From NCBI RefSeq assembly GCF_000208865.1, contig NC_018385.1:310001-374000 (forward strand): a stretch of DNA of 64,000 nucleotides, given 5' to 3'. Source of the stretch: Neospora caninum Liverpool. Lineage: Eukaryota; Apicomplexa; Conoidasida; Eucoccidiorida; Sarcocystidae. The position numbers and the translations under genes are program-made. Numbering within the stretch: the first letter of the stretch is position 1; every line of letters begins with the position of its first letter. Below the pieces are notes generated by a model. It did no database searches. It was not told where the DNA came from and saw only the letters and a program-made list of their open reading frames with translations. Shown here one piece after another: positions 21,616 through 31,900 of the stretch.

Positions 21616-24038
21616 GAACGAACCCTAGATGCAAACACTGAAACTGAGAGAAGGGCGTATTCTGCCGTACAGAAGCTGAGCAGTATGCACGTGTATCAAC
21701 TTCTAGACCGACAAAAAAGCAAGCACGCCACAAACGTTCAAGGAATTGGTTGAATTTACTCTCGAGCGTACCAACAAAGGATTGGATTCAAAACCTAAGC
21801 AGAGACACCAATTCGAGTGACATGGCGCCAGCTGCAGAGGCAGCTGCTGGTGGGAAAGGACTGTTGTCAAACGGAGGAGACAGAAAAACAGGAGAAAAGG
21901 CGACCTCCGCCGGATGACACAAACCAGGGGGCCGGGAAGAGCAAGAGGCGCAACAGCGTCTCCTCTGAAACGCTGCGATGCCGGTTTGACCAGGCAGGTC
22001 GCATGGGGCGGCGGACGTTCGCCGTGGAGGAGGCGAGACTGACCGCGAACGCAGGACCACCAGGAGCTTTCGCCGACGTCACCTGCCACTGTAACCGCTT
22101 GTTCTGCCTTTCACTTTGGCCGTTTCCTTCCTGGTGTTTGTACGGAATACACAGGGTTGGGGGGGGTGGGGGGGCCGAGACATGTGCATATCCACCTTTA
22201 TTGACCAGCCATTTTTGGGTGTGTGTGTTCTACGACGTCCATACCGCGAGTAGGAAAATCTTGGTTTTCTCACTGAAGCTCGAACCGTCACCCTGTAATG
22301 CCGGAGGTTGCGCCTACATAGCAGTGTGCAGCTGACGGTTGGAAGTTTCAGTCCGGCAATGCTGCAAGCGCCCAAGCAGGAAGAGGAAGACATGGAGGAA
22401 TACCAAGGCCACAGCTTGATCAGGGGTCGTGCCAGTGTGACACCCGTTAGAGAAACCGCGGGTACACCACCCAACTGAGGATAATTGTTTCCGGTGAAGG
22501 GTTCCGGCAGTGTGACGCACTTCGTCAGCAAGACCGTTTTTGCGCTCGAGAACATCCTCCTCTACCTTTTGTGACCGCTCAAAAGGTTCTAATGCGAGAT
22601 CAGGATGGTTTCCACAGTAGTTGTGTAACACATGCGTTTTCTCGTTCAATTCCGGATGCATGCCGTTGGTCCCCGAAATATCTTATTCGGTACGTTTGTC
22701 TTGCTGTTGTGGTTCCCTGTGGGTTTCGACATTTCCTGGTACGAGGGTCGACCACCTAGCGTGTGCTTTGTCAATCGTGAGTGCGTTACCCAGAAAACGT
22801 TCCTTTTTTCATCCCTTACCATTACCGGGGGCTGGAAAGGGTGGCAATTGACGCGAGAAGACTAGAGATAATCCTGCGCCCCCGTACGGAGGGAAAGTGA
22901 GTCTTCTCGCGTCGTAAGCCTTCACACACACGCAGGCGGCGTCAGTATTGTGGAGAGTATCCGCATGCGAATTTCGGACGGGGGCGACAGCGAACCGAGA
23001 AGGCCGCCCAGGAGTTCATGATTGCGGGTGATGTAATCTTCCTGCATCCCTCAAAAGTGAAGACGTCTGCGGATCGCGTGCACGTGCGTCATCTAGACCT
23101 GACTCCCAAGCCGAGTTCGGATGCTGATCCGGCCCTCTACCGTCCATGCTTTAATCAAAAAGACAAGGGGCTGGCAATAATTCTTCAACAGCCTCCTGTT
23201 GCGGGGACAAAAGTCTTTAAGAATGATTGTGCACTACAGCCCATGGGAGTCCCTTGATTGAGAGGTGCCCGGCCAGCAAGAATCCGATCCGTGTATTCCG
23301 TGCAGACTTTAACGTCACGAACCATAATGTAGTAGGATATTGAAATCCAACACTTTTAGCTGTCTAGCCGGTCATACAACTGCACAAACAGTTGACCTAT
23401 TGGTGGCCTTTGGTTTCGTTCTTTGCCCAGGCACCCGCCACGCATCCGGCAATCGATGAGTCGTCTTGGAGTTCTCTACGGCAGTAGCGCGTAACCTGGT
23501 GTGCGGAGAGGCAACTGCCGACTAAAATGGAGTAGAAAAGGGAATGGTACTGCTCTTCTTTTGCTGCCGTAGACAGCCGGAATACGAGTGAAAATGTATG
23601 GGCAACAACAACGAAACCAAATCCTGAACACTTCCTCAGGCCGCCGTGCATACAAAAAAAAGTTTTGCAACGGGACGTGAGACGGGACTACATTGTACTT
23701 GGCTTTTTTTACACGCATCTCTAATTTTGTCACGGCGAAAATATACGTAAAGACAGCGAGACCGCACGCCGACTTAAACAATATTCCACTCCTCTATTTC
23801 ACCCTCGCAGGCTTAAACGGTGGCGGCGATGCAGACGCCTGCTCCAGACGCTTATGCAGCTGCAGAAACTCAGTTCGCGGCCGAACGGAAACGTACAAGT
23901 TTCCAAATGTTTCTTTGCCCGCTCAGAGAGTTATCCCTCAAAGAAGCACGCCAGTCAAAAATGTACGCTTTTTAAAGCGGTTAGAGAACCACCACGCCCG
24001 CGATCTCTTTGCTCTCTCACAGATCCGCATCCTTATCA
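21616..24038. other. Region between convergent genes, with two weak candidate ORFs
   Basis: This should include the ligase IV 3' UTR and that of the minus-strand gene ending at 24039. Two frames are worth noting but not firm: the minus-strand 115-codon ORF at 22314-22661 (listed separately), and a plus-strand frame at 23018-23257 (start MIAGDVIFLHPSKVK) without recognisable homology. Nothing else here resembles a gene. Confidence 0.45.
22314..22661 (-). CDS. Possible small tail-anchored protein (weak)
   Basis: A 115-codon frame from a true ATG to TAG. The first 80 residues are charged and hydrophilic (EPFERSQKVEEDVLERKNG). Near the C-terminus is one hydrophobic segment (AVALVFLHVFLFLLG) followed by a short polar tail, the layout of a tail-anchored membrane protein. 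No family is recognised, no splice partner was found, and a chance ORF of this length is quite possible in 2.4 kb of intergenic DNA. Confidence 0.25.
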   Translation of the reverse strand: MHPELNEKTHVLHNYCGNHPDLALEPFERSQKVEEDVLERKNGLADEVRHTAGTLHRKQLSSVGWCTRGFSNGCHTGTTPDQAVALVFLHVFLFLLGRLQHCRTETSNRQLHTAM

Positions 24039-25297
24039 CTATTTCTTGCCGTCGAGGATGAGTCCTTGCTTGTTGTCACTAATATCAATTCCATCTTCTT
24101 TGAACCAAGCTACAACATCATTCTGACCCAACTTCGCTGCGTTTCCTCTGGGAACAAGTCGCTGATGGGCGCCTCCTGGGGCAGACATCGCAGCCGGAAC
24201 AATGAACACAAAACACGGAGTGGAAAAAGGAGACGACGAAAGATGATATGAAGCAAACAACTGAGGCACCCACCAGCTTATACCATGGAGTCTTCACACA
24301 CCTACACGTGCGGAGACACAACAAATTTGCGGGAAGAGACGAGCGAACACTGCCACGTCAGGACGCCGTATTTGATGGACAAAGCCGGCGCAGAGTTGAG
24401 CATAGCCGCAAAGAGACTGAAGACAGAGAAGGAGGAGCGGTCAACCAGCCGAGATACAGCCAATGACAGGAGCTGCAGTCCTCACCTGCTGCCGCTATTA
24501 AATCTTGGAACTTTTTCTCTGACAGGTCGTGGCCCTCTTTGAACTCTTTGCTTTTATCTGCCGGAACAACGGCGACGTGCGAGAAAACGCTGAGGTCCAC
24601 GGGACGGTCCCGTGGAAGGGTTGCCACCTTGTTTCCAACCTGAATCAGATGAGACGGCCACATAAACTTGCTTTCTTGAGAGACAGCGGGAATCGCAGCT
24701 ATGAGCTACACGATCTCGGCCTGGCAAAATAATGGAACCCCAACACACTCAGTGTGACCCCGGCCCAGACGGCGTTGTCTACATATGAGTTCCTGCCGTC
24801 TGGGCTGCAGCGGACGCTGCCCGGTATCAAAGATGCTCACGCCCTTCCCTACGTGGATGTCCTCACGTTGCGAAAAGACCCTCTATCAAACTTTCTCCGG
24901 CCTCGCGCGCATCAAAAAGATGGGGGTAAGAAGTGGGACGGAAATACCCCAGTGCTTTTTCAGACTTAATTATATGCGTACGGACATGCGGAAGCGCCTG
25001 TATACAAATGCGCGGCATCGGTGGAGACTTGTAACAGCTGCCACGTGAGGCGGCCTCGATTCCCAAGCGTCGGCGACTTGTGACTGGGAGATCAGTTGGT
25101 AGCTGTGCCTGGAGGTGACTCACCGGCCCAACGTGGAGAAGAGAAAGAAAAACCTGCGGAGGCATGTCTTCTGTCCAGTTCCGGACACACAAAGTCGCCT
25201 CGTATTCATCGCACGTCTTTAAAACCGTAGCCCACGCGGCGTAATACTTTTGTTTCTCATTCGCCTTCCACACGCTCCATTTGTCCTGATGCACCAT
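24039..25297 (-). CDS. Small uncharacterised protein, three exons
   Basis: Proposed exons in transcription order are 25297-25124, 24705-24486 and 24175-24039, giving 176 residues. The splice sites are good and phases agree: CCG/GTGAGT, acceptor GTGTAG, GCAGCAG/GTGAGG and CCCCAG/GAGGCGCC. The product has a Trp/Tyr-rich N-terminal part (DKWSVWKANEKQKYYAAW), a central stretch (FMWPSHLIQVGNKVATLPRD) and a Lys/Asp-rich C-terminus ending in DGKK. No signal peptide, membrane segment or known domain is visible in this model. The frame is open farther upstream, to at least 25456, with a possible acceptor near 25382 and a hydrophobic run (VFEPVFVSFLVVLE). The ATG at 25297 is therefore only the shortest start and an extra 5' exon is likely. 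Function unknown. Confidence 0.55.
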
Positions 25298-26172
25298 GCA
25301 GTCGAAATAGGAACCAGTCGCTTTTCCAAAGTGGCGTTCCAAGACTACCAGAAAGGAGACAAACACTGGCTCAAAGACACCCTGGGAACGATACATCGGT
25401 ACTTTTGAACGCATACGCGCGATAGTGTGACGCTCTGAACCTTGCCGCAGGGTCACATAGGAGCCGTCCAGGCCCGTCCTCTAAATGAGTACCAAAATGG
25501 CGTCTACACTGTGATCCGCCTAGGTCTTTATACACGTACATACATACATACGGATATACATATACACATACATACATATACATACATACATACATACATA
25601 CATACATACATACATACATACATACATACATACACTTACGTACACTTACATACACATACACTTACATACACTTACATACACATACATACACATACATATA
25701 CATACATATACATATACATACATATACATACATACACATACATAAGCATACATATACATACATACACATACATACACATACATAAGCATACATATACATA
25801 CATATACATACATATACATATACAGCATATACATATGCATATACATACGGACATACGTGCAGACGTCCATACGTACATACATACAGGCAGTAGAGGTCAA
25901 ATGTTATGCCGACTGAGAGTATGTCTGTACACGTTTGAATTCCACAGTAAAGGGTCGGCCTTAACGTGCAGTTACGCGTGGACACCCCGGAATTATCATA
26001 ATTGCACCGAAGCTGAATTCACTGAGACATCGCTTTCTAGAGTGCAACGGTGTTAACTTGCGGGGCTGTCGGTGGTGTTCCAAAGTAGGGAAACAGAATG
26101 CCACACGCAGCGTTTCTGATGTCATCTGTTGCTACGGATGTATGCGACGGTGCCCAGCGCATTCGACTTTTT
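25298..26172. other. Spacer dominated by a CATA repeat
   Basis: Upstream of the small three-exon gene and downstream of the acylated-protein gene. Apart from possible 5' coding sequence up to about 25456 and the tetranucleotide array, I see nothing that looks like a gene. Confidence 0.5.
25541..25860. repeat. CATA tetranucleotide repeat array
   Basis: About 320 bases of (CATA)n. The 5' part is a perfect run of consecutive CATACATA units; the 3' part has higher-order variants mixing CATATA, CATACACTTA and CATAAG units. Frames through it read as Thr/Tyr/Ile/His repeats on the plus strand or Met/Tyr/Val/Cys repeats on the minus strand and are not proteins. Length polymorphism between strains is to be expected. 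Confidence 0.95.
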
Positions 26173-27105
26173 TTATAGTGTGCCTGGGAGCTCAGCTTGC
26201 TTTACCGCAAGAGCCCTTCCGCTCGTGTGTTTAGGGTCTTCGCGCGGAGGACCGCCGTGATTGAGCGTAATCAAGACACTCCATCCACGAATAAATTCTC
26301 CAGACATGTGGAGTGGACAAGTTCGTGGAAAACGTGAAGCTGTAAACTTCTGGAAGATATGTGTGAGCGGGCTTACTTCAATGCCGGTCAGAAGCTCCGT
26401 CTTCCCACCCTTCTGTTCGTACTTCATCCGGGGGACGCTTTTATGGAGAGCAGGGACGAAAGACACAAGGATTTTGCCAGCTTTCTCCTCCTCCTCAGGA
26501 GAAAGCTCTTGCTTCAACCAAAGGAGGATCAGGCTTCCGCCCTTGTCAGGCACGTACAGAAGGTACCCGTAAGCCGAAGCCCTCGGTTTGTACTCTCGGC
26601 GGTTTTGCCCATCTGAGTTTGTGACATCCGTAATAACGGGTCCCCCAGTCGCCTTCACCTGCTCGCGAGCCTGCCGAAGCAGTTCCAAATCCCTGGGCGA
26701 AACATGCTCGACTTGTTCAGGAAGATCAGCCAGATCGCTACTGATCACTGCTTCCACAACAGATACGTGGACTCGGGTGTCTCCATTTTTGCCTTCTTCT
26801 GTGACGACCTCTTCTTTGCGAATCACCGCAGCCGGTTCGGGAGAACGTGAGACCACAGCAGCTGCTGCTTCGTCAACAATGTTCGTTTTTTCGCCCTTTA
26901 TCGATTTCTTATCTTCTTCGTCTACGGCCACGATAACGTCTCCGTCCTCGGTAACAGCGGCGGGAGCGCCTGTCACAGCCTCAATTTTCTGCGCGGTTTG
27001 AAGACCCTCCGCCACTGCAACCGCCCGCTCAGCCTCGGTTGCTTTCGACTCACTGTTACGACCCTTGGATGAATCCGCTGTGCTTTTAGAGCAAACGCCT
27101 CCCAT
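26173..27105 (-). CDS. Predicted myristoylated/palmitoylated protein (MGGVCSK start)
   Basis: A single-exon frame of 310 residues from the ATG at 27105-27103 in AACAAAATGG, a good start context. The N-terminus MGGVCSKS carries Gly2 for N-myristoylation and Cys5 for palmitoylation, the dual signal used by apicomplexan proteins held on the inner membrane complex or plasma membrane. Residues about 10-110 are Ala/Glu/Val-rich and look disordered. The C-terminal half (about 140-300) looks folded, with YGYLLYVPDKGGSLILLWL, an acidic SPEEEEKAGK stretch and ITLNHGG, and could be a beta-rich lipid- or protein-binding module. There is no transmembrane segment. The acylation is a motif-based prediction. 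The start resembles IMC sub-compartment (ISP) proteins, but I could not match the rest to that family, and it is longer than typical ISPs. Confidence 0.7.
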   Translation of the reverse strand: MGGVCSKSTADSSKGRNSESKATEAERAVAVAEGLQTAQKIEAVTGAPAAVTEDGDVIVAVDEEDKKSIKGEKTNIVDEAAAAVVSRSPEPAAVIRKEEVVTEEGKNGDTRVHVSVVEAVISSDLADLPEQVEHVSPRDLELLRQAREQVKATGGPVITDVTNSDGQNRREYKPRASAYGYLLYVPDKGGSLILLWLKQELSPEEEEKAGKILVSFVPALHKSVPRMKYEQKGGKTELLTGIEVSPLTHIFQKFTASRFPRTCPLHMSGEFIRGWSVLITLNHGGPPREDPKHTSGRALAVKQAELPGTL

Positions 27106-28989
27106 TTTGTTCGTCAAAGCAAGAAAGAGAACGCAAACCTAGCGTTTGCAAGGAAGATCCGCCAGAGGAAGTGCAGCAACACAGAGCAAATCGCAGCTGG
27201 GCAAGCTGCAACAAAGCACACTCGACGATACGCGACACGGATAGCTGGACTAAAACCGCAGTTCCCCGCTTTTCTCCAGGAAAGATAAATTTGTCTTTCG
27301 AGATTAGAGACGAAATGGAAATAATCTCTCCTTGGCATGCGGGAAGAGGCAGTTTTTTACTCAGGAAATGAACGAACAATTGAAGTGGATTTTGGCTGCG
27401 AATGAATGCGTTCCCCCTTAACAAGGACACCGTATACCGAGTCGCTGGGTGAGCGCTGCAGTCCGCTGGAGATCGATTCGTTGCCCGGCGAGTGATTGCC
27501 AAAAAAAGGCCGATTGCGTCTCCGCATACCAAAAAGCAGATTCTGGCGTGTGTCAACTGCTGAAACTCCGAATGTGAAGGACTCGGAAACCACAGTCCTT
27601 TCTGCTTGAGCGAATCTAATCGTCCAAACTGAGCACGCCATCGGCAGACCCGCTTTTGCCGGCGGTTACGCCTACAACACAACAAGCGTACGCTCTGGAT
27701 ATCTACTTCTCTAAATAGCGAGATTGTGTGCAAGGTTAATTTGTGCTTTAACCAACACTGGCGACACAATGTGACCCCCACCCGTTTCGCATGACACACA
27801 CTTTTCGATGATCAGCAAACTTCCACTTGAGGTCCGCCCTCCACAGTCAGCGACAAAAACAAGGGGAATACGAGTTTGTGCCGCAGTGTAGGTAGGAAAG
27901 AGAAGGAAACGTGTAAAACGACTAACCGAAGACGGCGGGAAAATACAGGCATAGCGTAGATCACATGTTTACAGTGCATAATGGGTCCTGGCTTACCCTT
28001 TCTTTGTAAAGCTTTCGGAGGATTGAGCTTGTAGAATGAGTCGAACGACCCGTCCCACGAGGAACGTAGAGTGTTGCTACCGTGAACACGAGACGTTGGT
28101 ACAGTTTAGACTACATCAAGTTCCTGCACGTGGCCGCACCCTGCGGCTGTCCCGGCGTTTTCCCCATGTTGCTGTGCTGCCGCCGGAAGGATCGCCGGCG
28201 GCACGCTGTCGTTGCTTCCCTGTACGTTCCGGGAACACATCAACTTCCTCTGAGCTCGCAGTTGTCTGTGCTAGTCGTAGCTGCGATCCTCCTCTTGCTC
28301 CGCGGCTCCAACCGGGAAACAGTTTGGTCCGGCGACAACTGAAACACTTCGACACTAACGGCCTACTTGAATACAGCAAAGTGCCTTTTCCGTTTAATCG
28401 CATATGCATCTGCTCGCAAAAACCAGTGATTTGCACACTATGCAAATGCAATCGAGGCTGTGTAGTTCGAGATAACTTCTTACACACAGGTCACCTGCCA
28501 CTGCTGGCTTCCAGACCCTCGCGGCAGTCTACATATCAACAAAGTTTGAGCTTAGATGTCGCCGACCGTCGGTGCATGCAGTCAAGCACAGAGACGAACG
28601 GTTGCTTTGTGACGCTCTGCCCAGCCTTTTAAGATGATCCCGAAGCGTGGGCGCGCGCGCCCAATCTCAGCAGGTCTTTTGTCAACTTTGGTTTTTTAGT
28701 TGCAATAGCCTTTGTACTCCACGTAATGACAGGTATGTAGTAAACAGGTGGCGTCCACCTGAGGCATGCGGAGCATTGCCGCAGGCATTTCGCGGTTGAT
28801 CTATCCGGCTGCTTCCTTTCCAGTGGCAGTGTATTTCTTGCCTCCAAGGAAGCAGCGCTAGGAGGGACGCGCACTTGCGTTACGGACACAACCCTATTCA
28901 AAGAAAGAACCGTCTCGAAATCGTCGGGCCACGCCAACGTGGCAGTTTACGTTAGAAAAACGTGAAGCCGCCTGTGCACGCACAGCGCC
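27106..28989. other. Intergenic region between two minus-strand genes
   Basis: It should hold the promoter and leader of the acylated-protein gene and the 3' UTR of the molybdenum-cofactor gene. A plus-strand ATG frame at 28036-28632 (198 codons) is Cys/Arg/Ser-rich and overlaps another open frame with a hydrophobic stretch; I could not support either as a gene. Confidence 0.45.
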
Positions 28990-31900
28990 TCACGCTCCCG
29001 ATGTGACGACGTCCAACGCATGGGGAAGAACCGGCGACAGGGCTTGGATGCATTCCCGAACAGCCTGTGGGCTCCCCGGCAGTCCAAAGACCAACGCTCG
29101 AGCACCGCAGTCGCAAACAGACTGCGCATCTGGTTGATCTCCGGTTCCTGGCTCCACAACGTCATGTGGAGTCCACCCAGCGGGCAGTTGCTTTCCGTGA
29201 CATTCGCCTGCCTGTGTGGCCCACGCGTCGCGGGATCTGTGCACATCTTTAGCCGCCTGTCTTGTGCATGTGACAATACCTGCACATGGGCGGCCTAGTG
29301 CCGCCATTGGGGTGCACGTGAGAGACTCTTGCATGAGCAAATGCTCGAGGCCGCTACATCGAACTGAGAAGAGCGGCAGCAAAGACTGCGGGGTGACGTC
29401 ACGTACAGAAAGGCCCGTTCCACCGCAAACGAAGATGAGACACGGGCGGACGGTCTGGTCCGCTGGCTCGTCGCCACATATCGCGTTACCAGAACCCATG
29501 GCCTGCGATCGAGGATTCGTGTATCGACAAACAAGGGACAGGACTGCTTCCTGAATTGCGTCCCGTTCATCTGGGACCACCCGAGTCGCGAAGTGGCCTC
29601 CGTGAACGAGTTCCCTCTCCGTCCCGACAGTTTTTTCGCTCTCGACTGGATCTCCGTTGAGGTGCACGAGCTCGGCGAGCCCAGGAGAGGACCGAAGGGT
29701 GGTCAGCGCCGCCTCAACGCAGGCGTCCTTCATGGTGCCCCCAGAACACCGGTCGGAAACGACAACAACGCCAAGAAAGCACGTGCGTTTTTCTGGCGCC
29801 TTGCCCAGCGCATGGCGATGGGAGTGATGCTTCGTGAGGACGGCCGTCTGTCCACGGTCGCCTGTCCTCGATCGAGTGTCCTGCCCTAGACTGCTTCCCG
29901 AGGTGGACGTTCTCTGGGCACTCGCGGGCCAGAAGTCAGACGCGTGGACGCCAGCCTGCTGGGGTCGTATGCGTTCGGAAGCCTCGCGGCTACGCGACTC
30001 TCCGCACCTGCAACGACCGACTGAGTAGCTCAAAGAGGACTCTCTTTCAATACCGGCTGGCCGGCCTTGGGCGCGTTGCTGTCGCTCTTCCTGCAGCGTG
30101 AGGAGCTTCAGAAGCATCTTTGGTGGAGCCGGAAACGGAGCGCCGAGGAGCCACGCCCACAGGACCTCGCCCGCCTCGTGCCGATCGCGCCCCGACCTTT
30201 GCGTAGGCGGCACCAAGAGAAGAGCGTTCGCGTTTCCGCAGCAGCTCAGCAGCCGCGAACTCTGCTGGTCGCCGGTGGGGACAGCGTGGAGGTAGACCTG
30301 TTGGAGCGCGGCCTGTGAGGCGGGAAGCGACCCGTTGCGAGCGTCAGAGGAAGCGAGCGCGCCTTCGCAGGTGGGCGGGAAAAGCGAGTGCGGAACGGGG
30401 AAGTCACACAGCGACGGCTGGGCGTCGGAGTGACGCCGGCAGTCAGTGCCAGCGTTGAAGTCAACGTAGACCAGGGACCGCTGGAACTCCGGTCGGCTCG
30501 GATCAGGCCGCAGCGGGGCGGTAAGCCCAACGGGCAGCTGCGGCGGGAGGTGGCTAGAGAGCGAAGAAGATGGAGAAAAAGAAGAGAAAAACTGCAGTGC
30601 AGGACCGACGAGAAGGTGAAAGAGGACCCACGAACTGCAGGGATTTCCAGGCAGCCCAAACACGAGAAGTGTCCGACAAGGAGACGCGTCCGTCGCCGTG
30701 CCTTTCGCAGATCCTTGAAGATCCTCCGAAGAACTTCTGTACACGCGAAGCGAAGCAACGATCGTCGGCTTGCCGGGTTTCACGTTCAGGCGTCCAAAGT
30801 GGATCTCCGTGTCGACACGAAAGGAACAGCAGCCTCTCGCGCAGACCGGAAGCTGACGCTCTCCCGTCGTTTCAAGTTCCGCTGAGACGCGCCCACTCCC
30901 CAGATTTCCCTGCCGCCCGTTCTGGCGCTCCTCCTGTCGCTTCTTTGTTTCCTCTTGCAACTGCAGAAGCGCAAGTTTGATGCAGTCGCTGTCCCCCATG
31001 GACACGCCGCCTGTCGTGAGAAGGACGTCGACTCCGGGGTCCACGTTCGGCCCGCCAGTCGCCCCCGATCCACTCACGTGACTCTGAGCATCGACCTCCG
31101 TGCACCACGAGCACTCGCAGCGGACTGCTTCACCTTGTTCCCCTTGCGCTCTCGGCTGCTCTTCAGACCAGTCCGCTGGCTTCCCCCGCCTTGTGCCTGT
31201 CGCGAGGTCGATAAGGAGCGCACGGACAGCCGCCACATCGTCAGGCAGAAAGTGCTGCGCGAGGACGCGGACGCTCGGACACCGGTCCGTGATGAGAGCG
31301 GCCAGAGTCGGGGAGTTGCTGTCGTAGACCTCTGCTGGTGATCTGGAGCCGTCGCCGAGGGAGAAACGCTTGTTGGCCAGCGCGGCTGCGGGCGAGAGCG
31401 GAGGCGAGGCGCCAGCTTGAGCCGTTTCCTCGCTTGACGCCGACGCCGCGGCCTGCGAACCTCTGCTTCTCCCGCAGAGCTCTTTCTCTTGCTTCGCCCG
31501 CTGCCCAGCTCCGGCTACTCTGCTCACCAACTCGTCGCCAATGGCCAATGTGTGCACGTTGAGACGCCTGTACACCTCGAGTCGCCGGATGTCGAAACTC
31601 GCCAGCAAACCCTCCTCGGCAGGTCCCACCCGCTGGCCTTGCTCCAAGAGAGGCACACCTGCTGCAACGTCGCTGCCGATCGCGCGAATGTTCGCTCCAG
31701 GCCTGAGGGCCGCGACGGCAGTCGGGTCCGGAATGCACAGAGATCTCTCAAGGTCGACGACGCAGTCTTCCACCGGCACCACAGCCTGGAACTGAGCAGG
31801 GACAGGCGCTCCCGTGGTCACATACACGCACGTCGAGTCGGCAGAAACGTCGTTCCACGCCTCTTCCTGACACCCGTTCGCGGATTTCGCTCTCGACCGC

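Noticed and set aside
25442..26056. 204-codon ORF of Thr-Tyr-Ile-His repeats
   Set aside because: It is a read-through of the CATA tetranucleotide array.
26355..26395. Possible mini-intron (GTAAGC to CTTCCAG) in the MGGVCSK gene
   Set aside because: It would be only about 33 bases, far shorter than any other intron in the window, and the frame is open through it.
28036..28632. 198-codon plus-strand ATG ORF
   Set aside because: Cys/Arg/Ser-rich and shared with another equally open frame; no domain, splice partner or codon pattern supports it.
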